Part shown: positions 17,201-26,003 of the stretch, piece by piece
Layout: each line of letters opens with the position of its first letter
How positions within the stretch are numbered: the first letter of the stretch is position 1
Made by a program: the position numbers and the translations under genes
Source of the DNA: an uncultured Mollicutes bacterium
GTDB lineage: Bacteria; Bacillota_I; Bacilli_A; RF39; UBA660
Reading direction: 5' to 3'
DNA: 55,013 bases
Assembly: GCA_947652375.1 (NCBI GenBank)
Contig: CANTCS010000007.1
Coordinates: 1-55,013, forward strand
Notes under the pieces: generated by a model
The model's database searches: none
The model's input: only the letters and a program-made list of their open reading frames with translations
Told to the model about the DNA's origin: nothing

Positions 17201-19349
17201 ACCAGGAGGATTTAAAACTCCAGAAAAATCTAAAGATTTCTTTGGTTCAATGAAAAGGTTAATGCATAATCTTAGACCATGGCGAATTATTATGATAATT
17301 GCATTAATTTTAGCTATGGTTAGTGCTATATTAGCTTTAATTGCTCCAAATAAATTATCAGATTTTACGGATGTAATTACAAAAGGCCTATCACCTAGAA
17401 CAAATAAATTAGAAGAAATAGGTAAAAAAATAAAACAAAATCTTAATAAAGAAAATCTAAAAAATAAAATGCTTAGCATTTCAAAAAATCAAAATATAAA
17501 ATTAAGTGATAAAGAAAAATTCACTAAAGTTTTAAAAGAATTACAAAATTCCAATGAAGATGATGAAAAACAAAAATTATTTAACGAAATTCCAGAAGAT
17601 ATATTATTAGAATTATTAGAAGATATAAAAATAGATAATCAAATAATTAGTGTTAAAGATCAAGTAAAAATGCTCCAAATATTAAAAAAAATGAATAACG
17701 AAGAGAAAACTGAGAAGGCTTTAAAATTAATCGATGAATTACCAAAATCAATCTATAACATCATAAAGCCTCAAATAGATATGAAAAAGATAAGAAAATT
17801 AGCTTATCTCTTAATAACAATATATTTATTAAGTACATTATTTCATTATATTGAAAATTATTCAATGACTACAGCTTCTAATAATTTTGCTAAAAATTTA
17901 AGAAGTAATATAAGTATTAAAATTAATAAATTACCACTTAAATATTTTGATTCTCATGAAGCAGGAGATATTTTGTCTCGTGTCACAAATGATGTCGATA
18001 CTATTGCACAAAATTTAAATAATAGTTTAGCCACACTTGTTACTAGTATAACGCTTTTTATTGGTTCCATAATAATGATGTTTATAACAAACTGGATTAT
18101 GGCCATAACTGCTATTTTAGCAAGTTTAGTTGGTTTTGTATTTATGTTCATTATTCTAGGGAAATCTCAAAAATATTTTTCAACGCGTCAAGAAGAACTT
18201 GGAAATATTAATGGTTTTATAGAAGAAATATATTCAGGACATAATGTTATAAAAGCTTATAATGGAACAGAAAAAGCAATCGCTGAATTTAGTGATTTAA
18301 ATAATAAAATGTACGAAGCTAATCGAAAAAGTATATTTTTATCAAGCTTAATGCAACCAATTATGGGATTTGTTGGAAATTTTGGATATGTTGCTGTTTG
18401 TATTGTGGGAGCCCTTTTAACATTTAATGGAGAAATTACCTTTGGAGTAATCGTTGCATTTATGATTTATGTTAGATTATTTACAAATCCTCTTTCTCAA
18501 ATAGCTCAAGCAATGACTAATTTGCAATCAACTGCTGCTGCAAGCGAAAGAGTTTACGAATTTTTAGATGAAGAAGAAATGCCTAAAGAAACTGGAAAAA
18601 TTCATCTCCATCGTCACAAAGTTAAAGGAAATATTGAATTTAGACATGTTAAATTTGGTTATGATAAAAAAAGAACTATAATTAAAGATTTTAGTGCAAA
18701 AGCAGAACCAGGACAAAAAATCGCTATTGTTGGACCTACTGGAGCAGGAAAAACAACGATGGTAAATTTGTTAATGAAGTTTTATGATATTAATGGAGGA
18801 GATATTTTAATAGATGGCGTTTCTACAAAAGACCTAACAAGAGAGAATATTCATAAATTATTTATTATGGTTTTACAAGATACCTGGTTATTCGATGGAA
18901 CAATTAGAGATAATATCAAATTTAATCAAGAAAATATAAAGGACCAAGATATTTGGCGAGCTTGTAGAACTGTAGGAGTAGATCATTTTATTAAAACATT
19001 ACCTGACGGTTTAGATGAGGTTTTAAATGATAATGAAACTATTAGTAGTGGTCAAAAGCAGCTACTTACTATTGCTAGAGGAATGATTGAAGATGCTCCA
19101 TTTTTAATATTAGATGAAGCAACATCAAACGTAGATACAAGAACAGAGGAACTTGTCCAAAAAGCTATGGATAAATTAATGGAAGGAAGAACATCCTTTA
19201 TTATTGCCCATAGACTATCAACCATCAAAAACGCCGACTTAATACTTGTTATGAACGATGGAAATATTATTGAGCAAGGAAGTCATGAAGAATTAATTAA
19301 GAAAAATGGATTTTACGCAGAACTTTACAACTCACAATTTCAAAAATAG
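17193..19349 (+). CDS. ABC exporter half, catalytic subunit with large loop
   Basis: A 718-residue partner half-transporter. Its ATPase has Walker A GPTGAGKTT, Walker B FLILDEATSNVD with the catalytic Glu, and switch His (IIAHRLST), but its signature is ISSGQKQ rather than LSGGQ. Together with the first subunit this gives one competent and one degenerate ATP site. Membrane helix 1 (about 27-49) and helix 2 (about 195-215) are separated by some 145 mostly charged, helical residues, an extra external domain that makes this subunit about 120 residues longer than usual. The 8-bp overlap with the upstream gene implies coupled translation. Confidence 0.9.
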   Translation: MPRPGGFKTPEKSKDFFGSMKRLMHNLRPWRIIMIIALILAMVSAILALIAPNKLSDFTDVITKGLSPRTNKLEEIGKKIKQNLNKENLKNKMLSISKNQNIKLSDKEKFTKVLKELQNSNEDDEKQKLFNEIPEDILLELLEDIKIDNQIISVKDQVKMLQILKKMNNEEKTEKALKLIDELPKSIYNIIKPQIDMKKIRKLAYLLITIYLLSTLFHYIENYSMTTASNNFAKNLRSNISIKINKLPLKYFDSHEAGDILSRVTNDVDTIAQNLNNSLATLVTSITLFIGSIIMMFITNWIMAITAILASLVGFVFMFIILGKSQKYFSTRQEELGNINGFIEEIYSGHNVIKAYNGTEKAIAEFSDLNNKMYEANRKSIFLSSLMQPIMGFVGNFGYVAVCIVGALLTFNGEITFGVIVAFMIYVRLFTNPLSQIAQAMTNLQSTAAASERVYEFLDEEEMPKETGKIHLHRHKVKGNIEFRHVKFGYDKKRTIIKDFSAKAEPGQKIAIVGPTGAGKTTMVNLLMKFYDINGGDILIDGVSTKDLTRENIHKLFIMVLQDTWLFDGTIRDNIKFNQENIKDQDIWRACRTVGVDHFIKTLPDGLDEVLNDNETISSGQKQLLTIARGMIEDAPFLILDEATSNVDTRTEELVQKAMDKLMEGRTSFIIAHRLSTIKNADLILVMNDGNIIEQGSHEELIKKNGFYAELYNSQFQK

Positions 19350-19376
19350 GTTATCATATATTGATAATCTTTTTTT
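19349..19376 (+). terminator. Rho-independent terminator
   Basis: GGTTATCA and TGATAATC form an 8-bp stem with a 5-nt loop followed by seven T. It ends the marR-ABC operon directly at the stop codon. Confidence 0.8.
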
Positions 19377-19420
19377 ATCGAAAATTTATTCGATTTTTAC
19401 TTTATAAAAACAAATGTTCG

Positions 19421-19429
19421 TGTTATAAT
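19421..19429 (+). promoter_or_regulatory. Extended -10 promoter
   Basis: TGT-TATAAT lies 27 bp upstream of the next start codon, just after the preceding terminator. Confidence 0.6.
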
Positions 19430-19456
19430 ATTTTTATAATAAAGTAGGAGGTAAAA

Positions 19457-19810
19457 ATGATAATGAAAAATGAAATTAAAATGCGAAGAAATATGATTTT
19501 TAAAACAAATGTTATTGATTATGAAGTCCAAAATCAGCAAATTAGAGATGAAGTATTTAATAAAATGTTTTTAGAATTAACTAAAACTCTCTCATCTAAA
19601 AATTTAAAATCTTCTTTTATGAGGTTTTACTTAGAATATCAAGATGTTAATTCTTCTAAATTAAAATTTGCCGTTGACTTAATTAAACCAACCAACGAAT
19701 ATAAAGAATTTTTAAAAAAAGTATTACCTATTTGTAATGAAAAAATTGCTAACAATCTTAATATTAAGAAAATAGGAATTTCATGTGAAAGACTAATTAA
19801 AGATAATTAA
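19457..19810 (+). CDS. Hypothetical protein
   Basis: A 117-residue basic soluble protein that I do not recognise. It has a helical middle (DEVFNKMFLELTKTLSSKNLKSSFMRF) and alternating short strands (LEYQDVNSSKLKFAVDLI), without membrane segments or known motifs. AGGAGG lies 5 bp from the ATG and an extended -10 lies upstream. A 67-residue gene follows 12 bp later, so the two form a small operon. Confidence 0.6.
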   Translation: MIMKNEIKMRRNMIFKTNVIDYEVQNQQIRDEVFNKMFLELTKTLSSKNLKSSFMRFYLEYQDVNSSKLKFAVDLIKPTNEYKEFLKKVLPICNEKIANNLNIKKIGISCERLIKDN

Positions 19811-19822
19811 TGGAGGGTAATT

Positions 19823-20026
19823 ATGGATTTTTTAAAAACTGATAATATTAATATTCTATTAAGAAGAATTATGTTAGGGCAAAAGGTAAATATCAAATAC
19901 TATTATTTTAATCAAATTTTAGAAAAAGAAGGAATGATTATTAAAATTGACAAAAAGAATAAACTATTATATTTACCCAATTTCTTTATTTCATTTTCTA
20001 AAATAATTACGATAAGCACTTGCTAA
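19823..20026 (+). CDS. Small beta-barrel-like protein, possibly YolD-like
   Basis: A 67-residue protein with strands VNIKYYYFNQILEKEG, MIIKIDKKNKLLYLP and KIITIST, the order seen in Sm-like/YolD-like small barrels. YolD-like proteins often pair with a Y-family polymerase gene, which is not present here, so the family call is weak. TGGAGGG precedes the ATG. It is probably co-transcribed with the preceding 117-residue gene. Confidence 0.5.
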   Translation: MDFLKTDNINILLRRIMLGQKVNIKYYYFNQILEKEGMIIKIDKKNKLLYLPNFFISFSKIITISTC

Positions 20027-20039
20027 AATAATATATTTG

Positions 20040-20105
20040 TGCTATAATCTTAAATATGAAGGAGATACTTTAATAAGGTAACATTAATTGTGTTTCCTTT
20101 TTCTT
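20040..20105 (+). ncRNA. Possible short transcript with own promoter and hairpin
   Basis: TGC-TATAAT (20040-20048) is a consensus extended -10. About 10 bp downstream, AAGGAGA (20059-20065) can pair with TTTCCTT (20093-20099), followed by a T-rich run. This would give a transcript of roughly 50 nt. No start codon fits the AAGGAG. It may be a small RNA or the eroded 5' end of a lost gene. The stem is weak. Confidence 0.3.
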
Positions 20106-20270
20106 TTGAAAAAAATACAAATTTCCTAATTTGAATGAAAATATTGGTTTAATTTTTCTTTTTCTATAAGTAAAAATTTAATAATTGAATACTATTTATT
20201 GTAATTCAATAAAATCCTCTATTTTACATAAAATACAATATGTGCTAATTTACAAAAGAGGAGAAAAAAT

Positions 20271-20351
20271 ATGATAAAAATATTTTTAGGAATTTTAATA
20301 TTTACAATTATATTATTTATATGGTGTTCTTTAAAAATAAATAAATATTAA
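20271..20351 (+). CDS. 26-residue membrane peptide
   Basis: ATG at 20271 preceded by AGAGGAG with 7-nt spacing encodes MIKIFLGILIFTIILFIWCS plus six polar residues, then TAA. It is a single transmembrane helix with a basic tail, like many small bacterial membrane peptides. The strong ribosome binding site and clean hydrophobic helix support translation. There is no named family. It stands alone between the 67-residue gene and mutS. Confidence 0.5.
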   Translation: MIKIFLGILIFTIILFIWCSLKINKY

Positions 20352-20444
20352 GTAATTAATATATTTATTTAAAAAAAGATAAAGATATTAAAACATTCTC
20401 TCAAAAAAACAGCAATTTTTATGCTTTTGTTTAAGAATTTGTTT

Positions 20445-20453
20445 TGTTATAAT
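20445..20453 (+). promoter_or_regulatory. Extended -10 promoter of mutS
   Basis: TGT-TATAAT lies 20 bp before the mutS start. A TTTTGT 17 bp upstream may serve as a weak -35. Confidence 0.6.
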
Positions 20454-20473
20454 AATAAGTGTGGTGAAGTAAA

Positions 20474-23026
20474 ATGAAAAGATCTGAAGTTGATAGAACA
20501 AAACTTAGTCCAATGATGCAACAATATATGGAAATAAAAGATAAGTATGAAGATTCCATAATATTTTTTCGTCTTGGCGACTTTTATGAAATGTTTTTTG
20601 ATGATGCCATTCTTGCCTCACGTGTTTTAGAACTAACATTAACTGGAAAACAAGCTGGATTAGAAGAAAAAGTTCCTATGTGTGGAATTCCACATCATGC
20701 TTATGCAAATTACATTGATGAATTAATTGATAAAGGTTATAAAGTAGCAATTTGTGAACAACTTGATAATCCTAAAGAAACAAAAGGTGTGGTTAGAAGA
20801 GATGTTATACAAGTTATAACAAAAGGTACTAGAATTGATAACAGTATTGATTCTAAGAGTAACAATTATATTGCCAATATTTATGATTTCTCTTATTGTT
20901 ATGGTCTTTGCTATGCCGATATTTCAACAGGTGAAGTTTATGCAACATTAATTGAAAATGAGAGAGAAAAACTAATTAAAGAAATCACAAAGAATGGTTT
21001 TAGAGAAGTAATTGTTAATGATATCATAGATCGTGAAATTATAGATACTCTTAGGACTAATCATGATATTTTAATTACTATTACTAAAGATGAATTAAAT
21101 GATGAAGATTATAATTATATTTATAAAAATGTTGAAGATGAAAGAATTATTAAAGCTCTTAAACATTTACTTCATTATATAATAGACACTAAAAAAGGAG
21201 ATCTGCATCATTTACAACCTTGTAAAATTCTAAAATCATCGATGTTTTTAGAATTTGATGTCAATACTAAGAAAAATTTAGAATTAATAGAAACTTTAAG
21301 AAATAGAGAACGACAATTTAGTCTTCTATGGCTTTTAGATAAATGTAAAACTGCCATGGGGAGTAGATTTTTAAAAAAAGCAATTTTAAATCCATTAACA
21401 AATAAAAACGAAATTGAAAAAAGATATGATTTAGTAGCTCTTTTAAGTACTGAGTTTATTTTAAGAGATGATTTAATTAAAAGTTTAGAAAATGTTTATG
21501 ATTTAGAAAGATTAGTTGGACGTATAACATATGGTAATTTAAATGCAAAAGATTTATTACAACTAAAGAGCTCCTTAAAAGAATTACCAAATATCAAAGA
21601 AATTTTGTCCAAATTAAAATTTAAAAAAGATATTGAAACATTTGAAGAAGTTTATTCATTATTAGAAAAAACTATTTTAGAAGATGCTCCATTTTCTATT
21701 CATGAGGGTCACTTAATAAAAGAGGGTTATAATAAGGAATTAGATGAATTAAAAAAAATCAGTAGTGGCTCTAAAGATTTTATCTTAGAACTTGAAAAAG
21801 AAGAGAAAGAAAGAACAGGTATAAAAAATTTAAAAGTAGGGTTTAACAAAATCTTTGGTTATTATATCGAAGTTTCAAAAGGACAATGTAATTTAGTCAA
21901 AGAAGAATATGGTTATGAAAGAAAGCAAACTCTAGCTAATTGTGAAAGATTTTCAACACCAATATTAAAAGAAAAAGAAAATATAATTTTAGGTGCCGAA
22001 GAAAAAATAATTTCTTTAGAATACAAACTATTTATGGATATACGCGAAGTTATAAAAAGATATGTAGATAGACTTCAAAAGATGGCAAAGATTATTAGTG
22101 AAATAGATATGTTACAAGCATTTTCTATTGTAACCGATACTTATAAATTTGTAAGACCTGAGTTGACTGAAGAACATATTTTAAAGTTAATAGAATGTCG
22201 CCATCCAGTAGTTGAACAAGTAATGAAAGATAAATATATTCCCAATGATATTATTATGGATAAAACTACCAATATATTATTGATAACAGGACCAAATATG
22301 GCTGGAAAATCAACATATATGCGTCAATGTGCTATTACTGTTATTATGGCCCAAATTGGTTGCTTTGTTCCCTGTAAAAGTGCCATTATGCCAATATTTG
22401 ATAAAATTTTCACAAGAATTGGAGCAAGTGATGATTTAGTTAGTGGTGAATCAACATTTATGGTTGAAATGAAAGAGGCTAATTATGCAATAAGTGAAGC
22501 AACCGAAAATAGTCTTATTTTATTTGACGAATTAGGTCGTGGGACTGCAACTTATGATGGAATGAGTCTTGCTCAGGCAATTCTTGAATATATTCATGAT
22601 AAAATTAAAGCCAAAACAATGTTTTCAACTCATTATCATGAACTAACAATTCTAGAAAAAGATTTAAAAAAACTTAAAAATGTTCATGTTTCAGCATTAG
22701 AAGAAAAAGGTAAAGTGACATTTTTACATAAAGTTAAGCAAGGAGCAGTAGACAAAAGTTATGGAATTCATGTCGCTAGTCTCGCTAAACTTCCAAAAAG
22801 CTTAATAGAAAGAGCTGACGAAATTTTAAATGTATATGAAAAGAAAAATATAAAGAAAGAAACTTTTACACAAACTTCACTTTTTGAACTTACTGAGCCT
22901 GAGACAGAACCAAAAATAAATGCTATAGAGGAAAAAATAAAAGAAATAAATCCATTAGAAATGACACCAATAGATGCTTTAAGTTTTCTTTATGAATTAA
23001 AAAAAACATTAAAAAATAATGAATAA
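20474..23026 (+). CDS. mutS: DNA mismatch repair protein MutS
   Basis: A full-length 850-residue MutS. The mismatch-reading Phe-X-Glu is Phe37-Tyr38-Glu39 in RLGDFYEMFF. A connector, lever and clamp follow, then the ATPase with Walker A GPNMAGKSTYMRQ, the SGESTFMVEM segment, Walker B LILFDELGRGTATYDG and the STHYHEL switch. Near the C-terminus QTSLFEL matches a beta-clamp-binding motif (QxxLF). It recognises mispairs and recruits MutL, yet mutL does not follow it as it does in most Bacillota. Start chosen from GTGGTGAAGT upstream. Confidence 0.97.
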   Translation: MKRSEVDRTKLSPMMQQYMEIKDKYEDSIIFFRLGDFYEMFFDDAILASRVLELTLTGKQAGLEEKVPMCGIPHHAYANYIDELIDKGYKVAICEQLDNPKETKGVVRRDVIQVITKGTRIDNSIDSKSNNYIANIYDFSYCYGLCYADISTGEVYATLIENEREKLIKEITKNGFREVIVNDIIDREIIDTLRTNHDILITITKDELNDEDYNYIYKNVEDERIIKALKHLLHYIIDTKKGDLHHLQPCKILKSSMFLEFDVNTKKNLELIETLRNRERQFSLLWLLDKCKTAMGSRFLKKAILNPLTNKNEIEKRYDLVALLSTEFILRDDLIKSLENVYDLERLVGRITYGNLNAKDLLQLKSSLKELPNIKEILSKLKFKKDIETFEEVYSLLEKTILEDAPFSIHEGHLIKEGYNKELDELKKISSGSKDFILELEKEEKERTGIKNLKVGFNKIFGYYIEVSKGQCNLVKEEYGYERKQTLANCERFSTPILKEKENIILGAEEKIISLEYKLFMDIREVIKRYVDRLQKMAKIISEIDMLQAFSIVTDTYKFVRPELTEEHILKLIECRHPVVEQVMKDKYIPNDIIMDKTTNILLITGPNMAGKSTYMRQCAITVIMAQIGCFVPCKSAIMPIFDKIFTRIGASDDLVSGESTFMVEMKEANYAISEATENSLILFDELGRGTATYDGMSLAQAILEYIHDKIKAKTMFSTHYHELTILEKDLKKLKNVHVSALEEKGKVTFLHKVKQGAVDKSYGIHVASLAKLPKSLIERADEILNVYEKKNIKKETFTQTSLFELTEPETEPKINAIEEKIKEINPLEMTPIDALSFLYELKKTLKNNE

Positions 23027-23082
23027 TTAAAGATGATATTTAAGAGTTTTAACAAACGTAGAATCAGAAATAATTTTCAAAA

Positions 23083-23292
23083 ATGAAGCCTTATCATTTC
23101 AATATCGATGGTGAAGCATCTACACAAGAAACACTTCTTTATACAGAAATAATAAATAATAGTGGCAAAAAAGCAATTCAAAATTTTAAAAATTTACTTG
23201 AGAATAAAAGTACGATTTCAATATTTGCTGATATTGAAAAATTAGATAAAATCATTTTAAATATAGATTATTTAATAGTAATAAATTTATAG
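23083..23292 (+). pseudogene. Possible gene remnant between mutS and nusB
   Basis: An open frame of 69 codons begins MKPYHFNIDGEASTQETL and has a protein-like composition, but no ribosome binding site lies ahead of the ATG. The 120 bp that follow also look like low-grade coding sequence with stops. The position, directly after mutS, is where mutL is often found, but I see no MutL motif. It is probably a decayed gene or chance frame. Confidence 0.3.
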
Positions 23293-23392
23293 AGAGAAAT
23301 TTAAAAGCAATAATTAATAAGAAAGAAAACAATAACATAAAACAAATGAGTAAAGCAAATGATAAAAAATTAGTTTAAAAACAATTTAAATA

Positions 23393-23401
23393 TGTTAAAA
23401 T
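23393..23401 (+). promoter_or_regulatory. Possible -10 of nusB operon
   Basis: TGT-TAAAAT lies 15 bp upstream of nusB. It resembles the TGnTATAAT promoters elsewhere in the window with one mismatch. Confidence 0.4.
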
Positions 23402-23416
23402 ATAGTAGGTGATATT

Positions 23417-23818
23417 ATGAAAAATAGAAGTGAGTTAAGAGAAATAATTATGCGAGTAATTTACCAAGTAAATTTATTCGATGATGCTAAGTTAGATTAT
23501 AATATTAATTCTCTCATTAAAGAACAATTAGAACTTGAGAATGAATTTGTTAATGATACAATTAACGGAATATTAAAAAATAAAAAAGAATTAGTATCTC
23601 TTGCTAATAAATATTTAAAAGATTGGACAATGAATAGATTGAATAAAGTTGATCAGGCGATTATTCTTCTAGGAATATATGAACTTCTTTATACAGAAAC
23701 TCCATCTATTGTTTCCATAAACGAGGCAATTGAATTATCTAAAAAATATAGTGAAGAAGCAGTTACTAAAATGATTAACGGTATTTTAGATAAAATTTAC
23801 CACGATGAAGAAAAATAA
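23417..23818 (+). CDS. nusB: Transcription antitermination factor NusB
   Basis: A 133-residue all-helical NusB. Typical parts are SELREIIMRVIYQ near the start, LKDWTMNRLNKVDQAIILLGIYELLY in the middle and SINEAIELSKKY...INGILDKI at the end. NusB binds boxA RNA together with NusE (S10) during rRNA antitermination. It is followed 53 bp later by xseA and xseB, the usual order in Bacillota. Confidence 0.95.
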   Translation: MKNRSELREIIMRVIYQVNLFDDAKLDYNINSLIKEQLELENEFVNDTINGILKNKKELVSLANKYLKDWTMNRLNKVDQAIILLGIYELLYTETPSIVSINEAIELSKKYSEEAVTKMINGILDKIYHDEEK

Positions 23819-23871
23819 AGCAAAAACTATTAAAGAAACTATTGTAAAACAAAATCAAAGTAGGTGAATTG

Positions 23872-25125
23872 ATGAAAGAAAAGTATATTTCTGTATCTCA
23901 ATTAACAAAATATATAAAATATAAAATTGATAATGACATTAATTTAAATGAAGTCTTTTTAAAAGGAGAAATATCCAATTTTAAAGCTCACAGTCGAGGT
24001 CATTACTATTTTACATTAAAAGATGAAAGCAGTAGAATAAATGCAATTATGTTTGCATCAAGTACCAAAAAAATAAAATTCCTTCCTCAAGACGGAATGA
24101 AAGTATTAGTAACTGGTAAAATAAGTGTATTTGAAGCTAATGGTGGTTATCAAATATATGTAAATGATATGTTAGAAGATGGAATAGGGAATTTATATAT
24201 TGCTTTTGAACAGTTAAAAAACAAACTTGAATTAGAAGGACTATTTAACAAAAATAATAAAAAAAACATCCCTAGAATCCCTAAAAGAATAGGAGTTATT
24301 ACAGCGCCTACAGGAGCTGCTATAAAAGATATAATTTCCACAATAAAAAGAAGATGGCCAATTACAGAAATATACTTATTTCCCTCTCTTGTTCAAGGAG
24401 AAAATGCTAAAGAAGATATTGTAAAACAAATTGAAAGAACTGAAGCATTTGATTTAGATACTCTAATTGTTGGTCGTGGTGGTGGAAGTATTGAAGACTT
24501 ATGGCCATTTAATGAGGAAATTGTAGCACGAGCTATATTCTCATCAACAATTCCAATAATTAGTGCCGTTGGTCATGAAATAGATTTTACAATTGCCGAT
24601 TTTGTTGCTGATTTAAGAGCTCCTACTCCAACAGGAGCCGCTGAAATGGCTGTTCCCCAATTATCAGATATATGTAGTTATTTAAATCAGTTAAAAATTA
24701 GATTATATAATTCGATAGAAAAAAAACTAGAATTAAACAAAAAAAAATTAGACAACTTAAAAAATCGTAATATATTTAAAAGTCCTATGATGATTTATCA
24801 AACTAAAGAATTACAATTAGATAATTTAATAGAAAGATTAAAATTTAGTCAATCTAATCTTATTAATTTAAAAGAAAAACAACTTTTAAAGATTAAAAAT
24901 TCTTTCATTTTAAGGAATCCTTACCAAATGTTAGATAAAAAAAGTATCAAATATTTACAATTAGTTTCTAAATTAGATACTTTAAGCCCTTTACTAACAC
25001 TTAAACGAGGTTACACAATGACAAGAATCAATAATAAAGTGATAAAAAGCTGTAAAAACATTGAAAAAAATACTGTAATTAATATAGAATTTGCAGATGG
25101 AAAAATAGATGCTAAAGTAATATGA
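23872..25125 (+). CDS. xseA: Exodeoxyribonuclease VII large subunit
   Basis: A 417-residue XseA. An N-terminal OB-fold (about 1-100; SVSQLTKYIK, GEISNFKAHSRGHYYFTLKD) is followed by the catalytic domain with GVITAPTGAAIKDI, LIVGRGGGSIEDLW and SAVGHEIDFTIADFVADLRAPTPT, then a coiled coil. With XseB it degrades single-stranded DNA to short oligonucleotides. ATG at 23872 is preferred to the TTG just ahead, given AGGTG at 23862-23866. Its stop overlaps the reading region of xseB. Confidence 0.96.
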   Translation: MKEKYISVSQLTKYIKYKIDNDINLNEVFLKGEISNFKAHSRGHYYFTLKDESSRINAIMFASSTKKIKFLPQDGMKVLVTGKISVFEANGGYQIYVNDMLEDGIGNLYIAFEQLKNKLELEGLFNKNNKKNIPRIPKRIGVITAPTGAAIKDIISTIKRRWPITEIYLFPSLVQGENAKEDIVKQIERTEAFDLDTLIVGRGGGSIEDLWPFNEEIVARAIFSSTIPIISAVGHEIDFTIADFVADLRAPTPTGAAEMAVPQLSDICSYLNQLKIRLYNSIEKKLELNKKKLDNLKNRNIFKSPMMIYQTKELQLDNLIERLKFSQSNLINLKEKQLLKIKNSFILRNPYQMLDKKSIKYLQLVSKLDTLSPLLTLKRGYTMTRINNKVIKSCKNIEKNTVINIEFADGKIDAKVI

Positions 25126-25136
25126 AAGGAATTTGT

Positions 25137-25364
25137 ATGGAAGAAGTTAAAGAATTAAGTTTTGAAGAAAGTTTAACAAACTTAGAAGAAATAGTTAAAA
25201 AATTAGAAGTAGGAGATGTTCCTTTAGACGATGCAATAAATGAGTTCACTAAAGCCATGAATTTAGTAAAAATTTGCGACGATAAATTAAAACATGCTGA
25301 AGAATCAATTACAAAACTAGTGAAGGATAATGGAGAAATAGTTGAATTCAAAATTGATGAATAA
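25137..25364 (+). CDS. xseB: Exodeoxyribonuclease VII small subunit
   Basis: A 75-residue XseB: MEEVKELSFEESLTNLEEIV, then VGDVPLDDAINEF and a helical C-terminus, forming the small helical subunit that wraps XseA. An upstream ATG at 25122 overlaps the xseA stop, but AAAGGA at 25124-25129 is correctly spaced only for the ATG at 25137, which also gives the family N-terminus. Confidence 0.93.
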   Translation: MEEVKELSFEESLTNLEEIVKKLEVGDVPLDDAINEFTKAMNLVKICDDKLKHAEESITKLVKDNGEIVEFKIDE

Positions 25365-25507
25365 ATAAAAATATTATTCACAAAAAAAGAAGCAAAATAT
25401 TATCTTGTTTTATTGTGGAAATGGGCCTCTACTTACGCAGATTATTTTACACTCTCTCTGCTTTTAACATGAAAAAATTACTATTTTCACAGGAATTTTA
25501 ACACAAA

Positions 25508-25536
25508 AGAAGAATTAACTTATTGCTAATTCTTCT
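25508..25536 (-). terminator. Terminator overlapping the stop codon of a leftward gene
   Basis: A perfect 10-bp stem, AGAAGAATTA (25508-25517) with TAATTCTTCT (25527-25536), is followed on the minus strand by TTTTG. The stop of the 136-residue gene lies inside it. Confidence 0.7.
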
Positions 25537-25925
25537 TTTAGTTTTGAAAGATTCTTAGATAAACTAATTACATTTAAAGGAATCTCTATTAATTTATTAT
25601 CTACAGCTACATAATTTTTAATCTCTATTTCACTTAGATCAATAGCATTTTCTAATTCTTTTACAATATAATGCAATTGGACACAATGAGGTGATTTATC
25701 AACACTTACAAAAATCATTGCTTTAATTTTACCTCTAGCAAGCATACCAATTATTTTTGTAACTACCATATTAAGATGCTCTTTTTCTAAACAAACATCA
25801 TAAATATTTTGAGATATTTTTTTTAATTCTTCGTATGCATATGGTTGCATATTTTTTAAACAACTCCCAACGATAACCATCTTCTCTTTCACATCAAAAC
25901 AATTTGTCTTTAATAAATCCATCAT
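25515..25925 (-). CDS. Conserved hypothetical protein
   Basis: A 136-residue soluble protein without a name I can support. It looks like a Rossmann-type small domain: KMVIVGSCLKNMQPYAYEEL, then GKIKAMIFVSVDKSPHCVQLHYIVKELE, then a short strand and helices. Cys residues in GSCL and SPHCVQLHY are in positions that could be functional. It sits just downstream of sigE on the same strand, where Bacillus has sigG, but it is no sigma factor. Either of the two adjacent ATGs could be the start. Confidence 0.65.
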   Translation of the reverse strand: MMDLLKTNCFDVKEKMVIVGSCLKNMQPYAYEELKKISQNIYDVCLEKEHLNMVVTKIIGMLARGKIKAMIFVSVDKSPHCVQLHYIVKELENAIDLSEIEIKNYVAVDNKLIEIPLNVISLSKNLSKLKEELAIS

Positions 25926-25965
25926 AATATCTACAACCTTCCAAAATTTAATTTAATAATAAACA

Positions 25966-25997
25966 AGTATATATTTTAATTATAAAACATATACTTA
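25966..25997 (-). terminator. Possible terminator after sigE
   Basis: AGTATAT (25969-25975) and ATATACT (25989-25995) can form a stem just past the sigE stop on the minus strand. The following T run is interrupted, so it is a weak call. Confidence 0.35.
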
Positions 25998-26003
25998 TTT
26001 TAA

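Noticed and set aside
25365..25507. A structured RNA or tRNA between xseB and the next gene
   Set aside because: The stretch is slightly richer in G+C (GGGCCTCTACTTACGCAG), but I could not draw a cloverleaf or any known riboswitch core.
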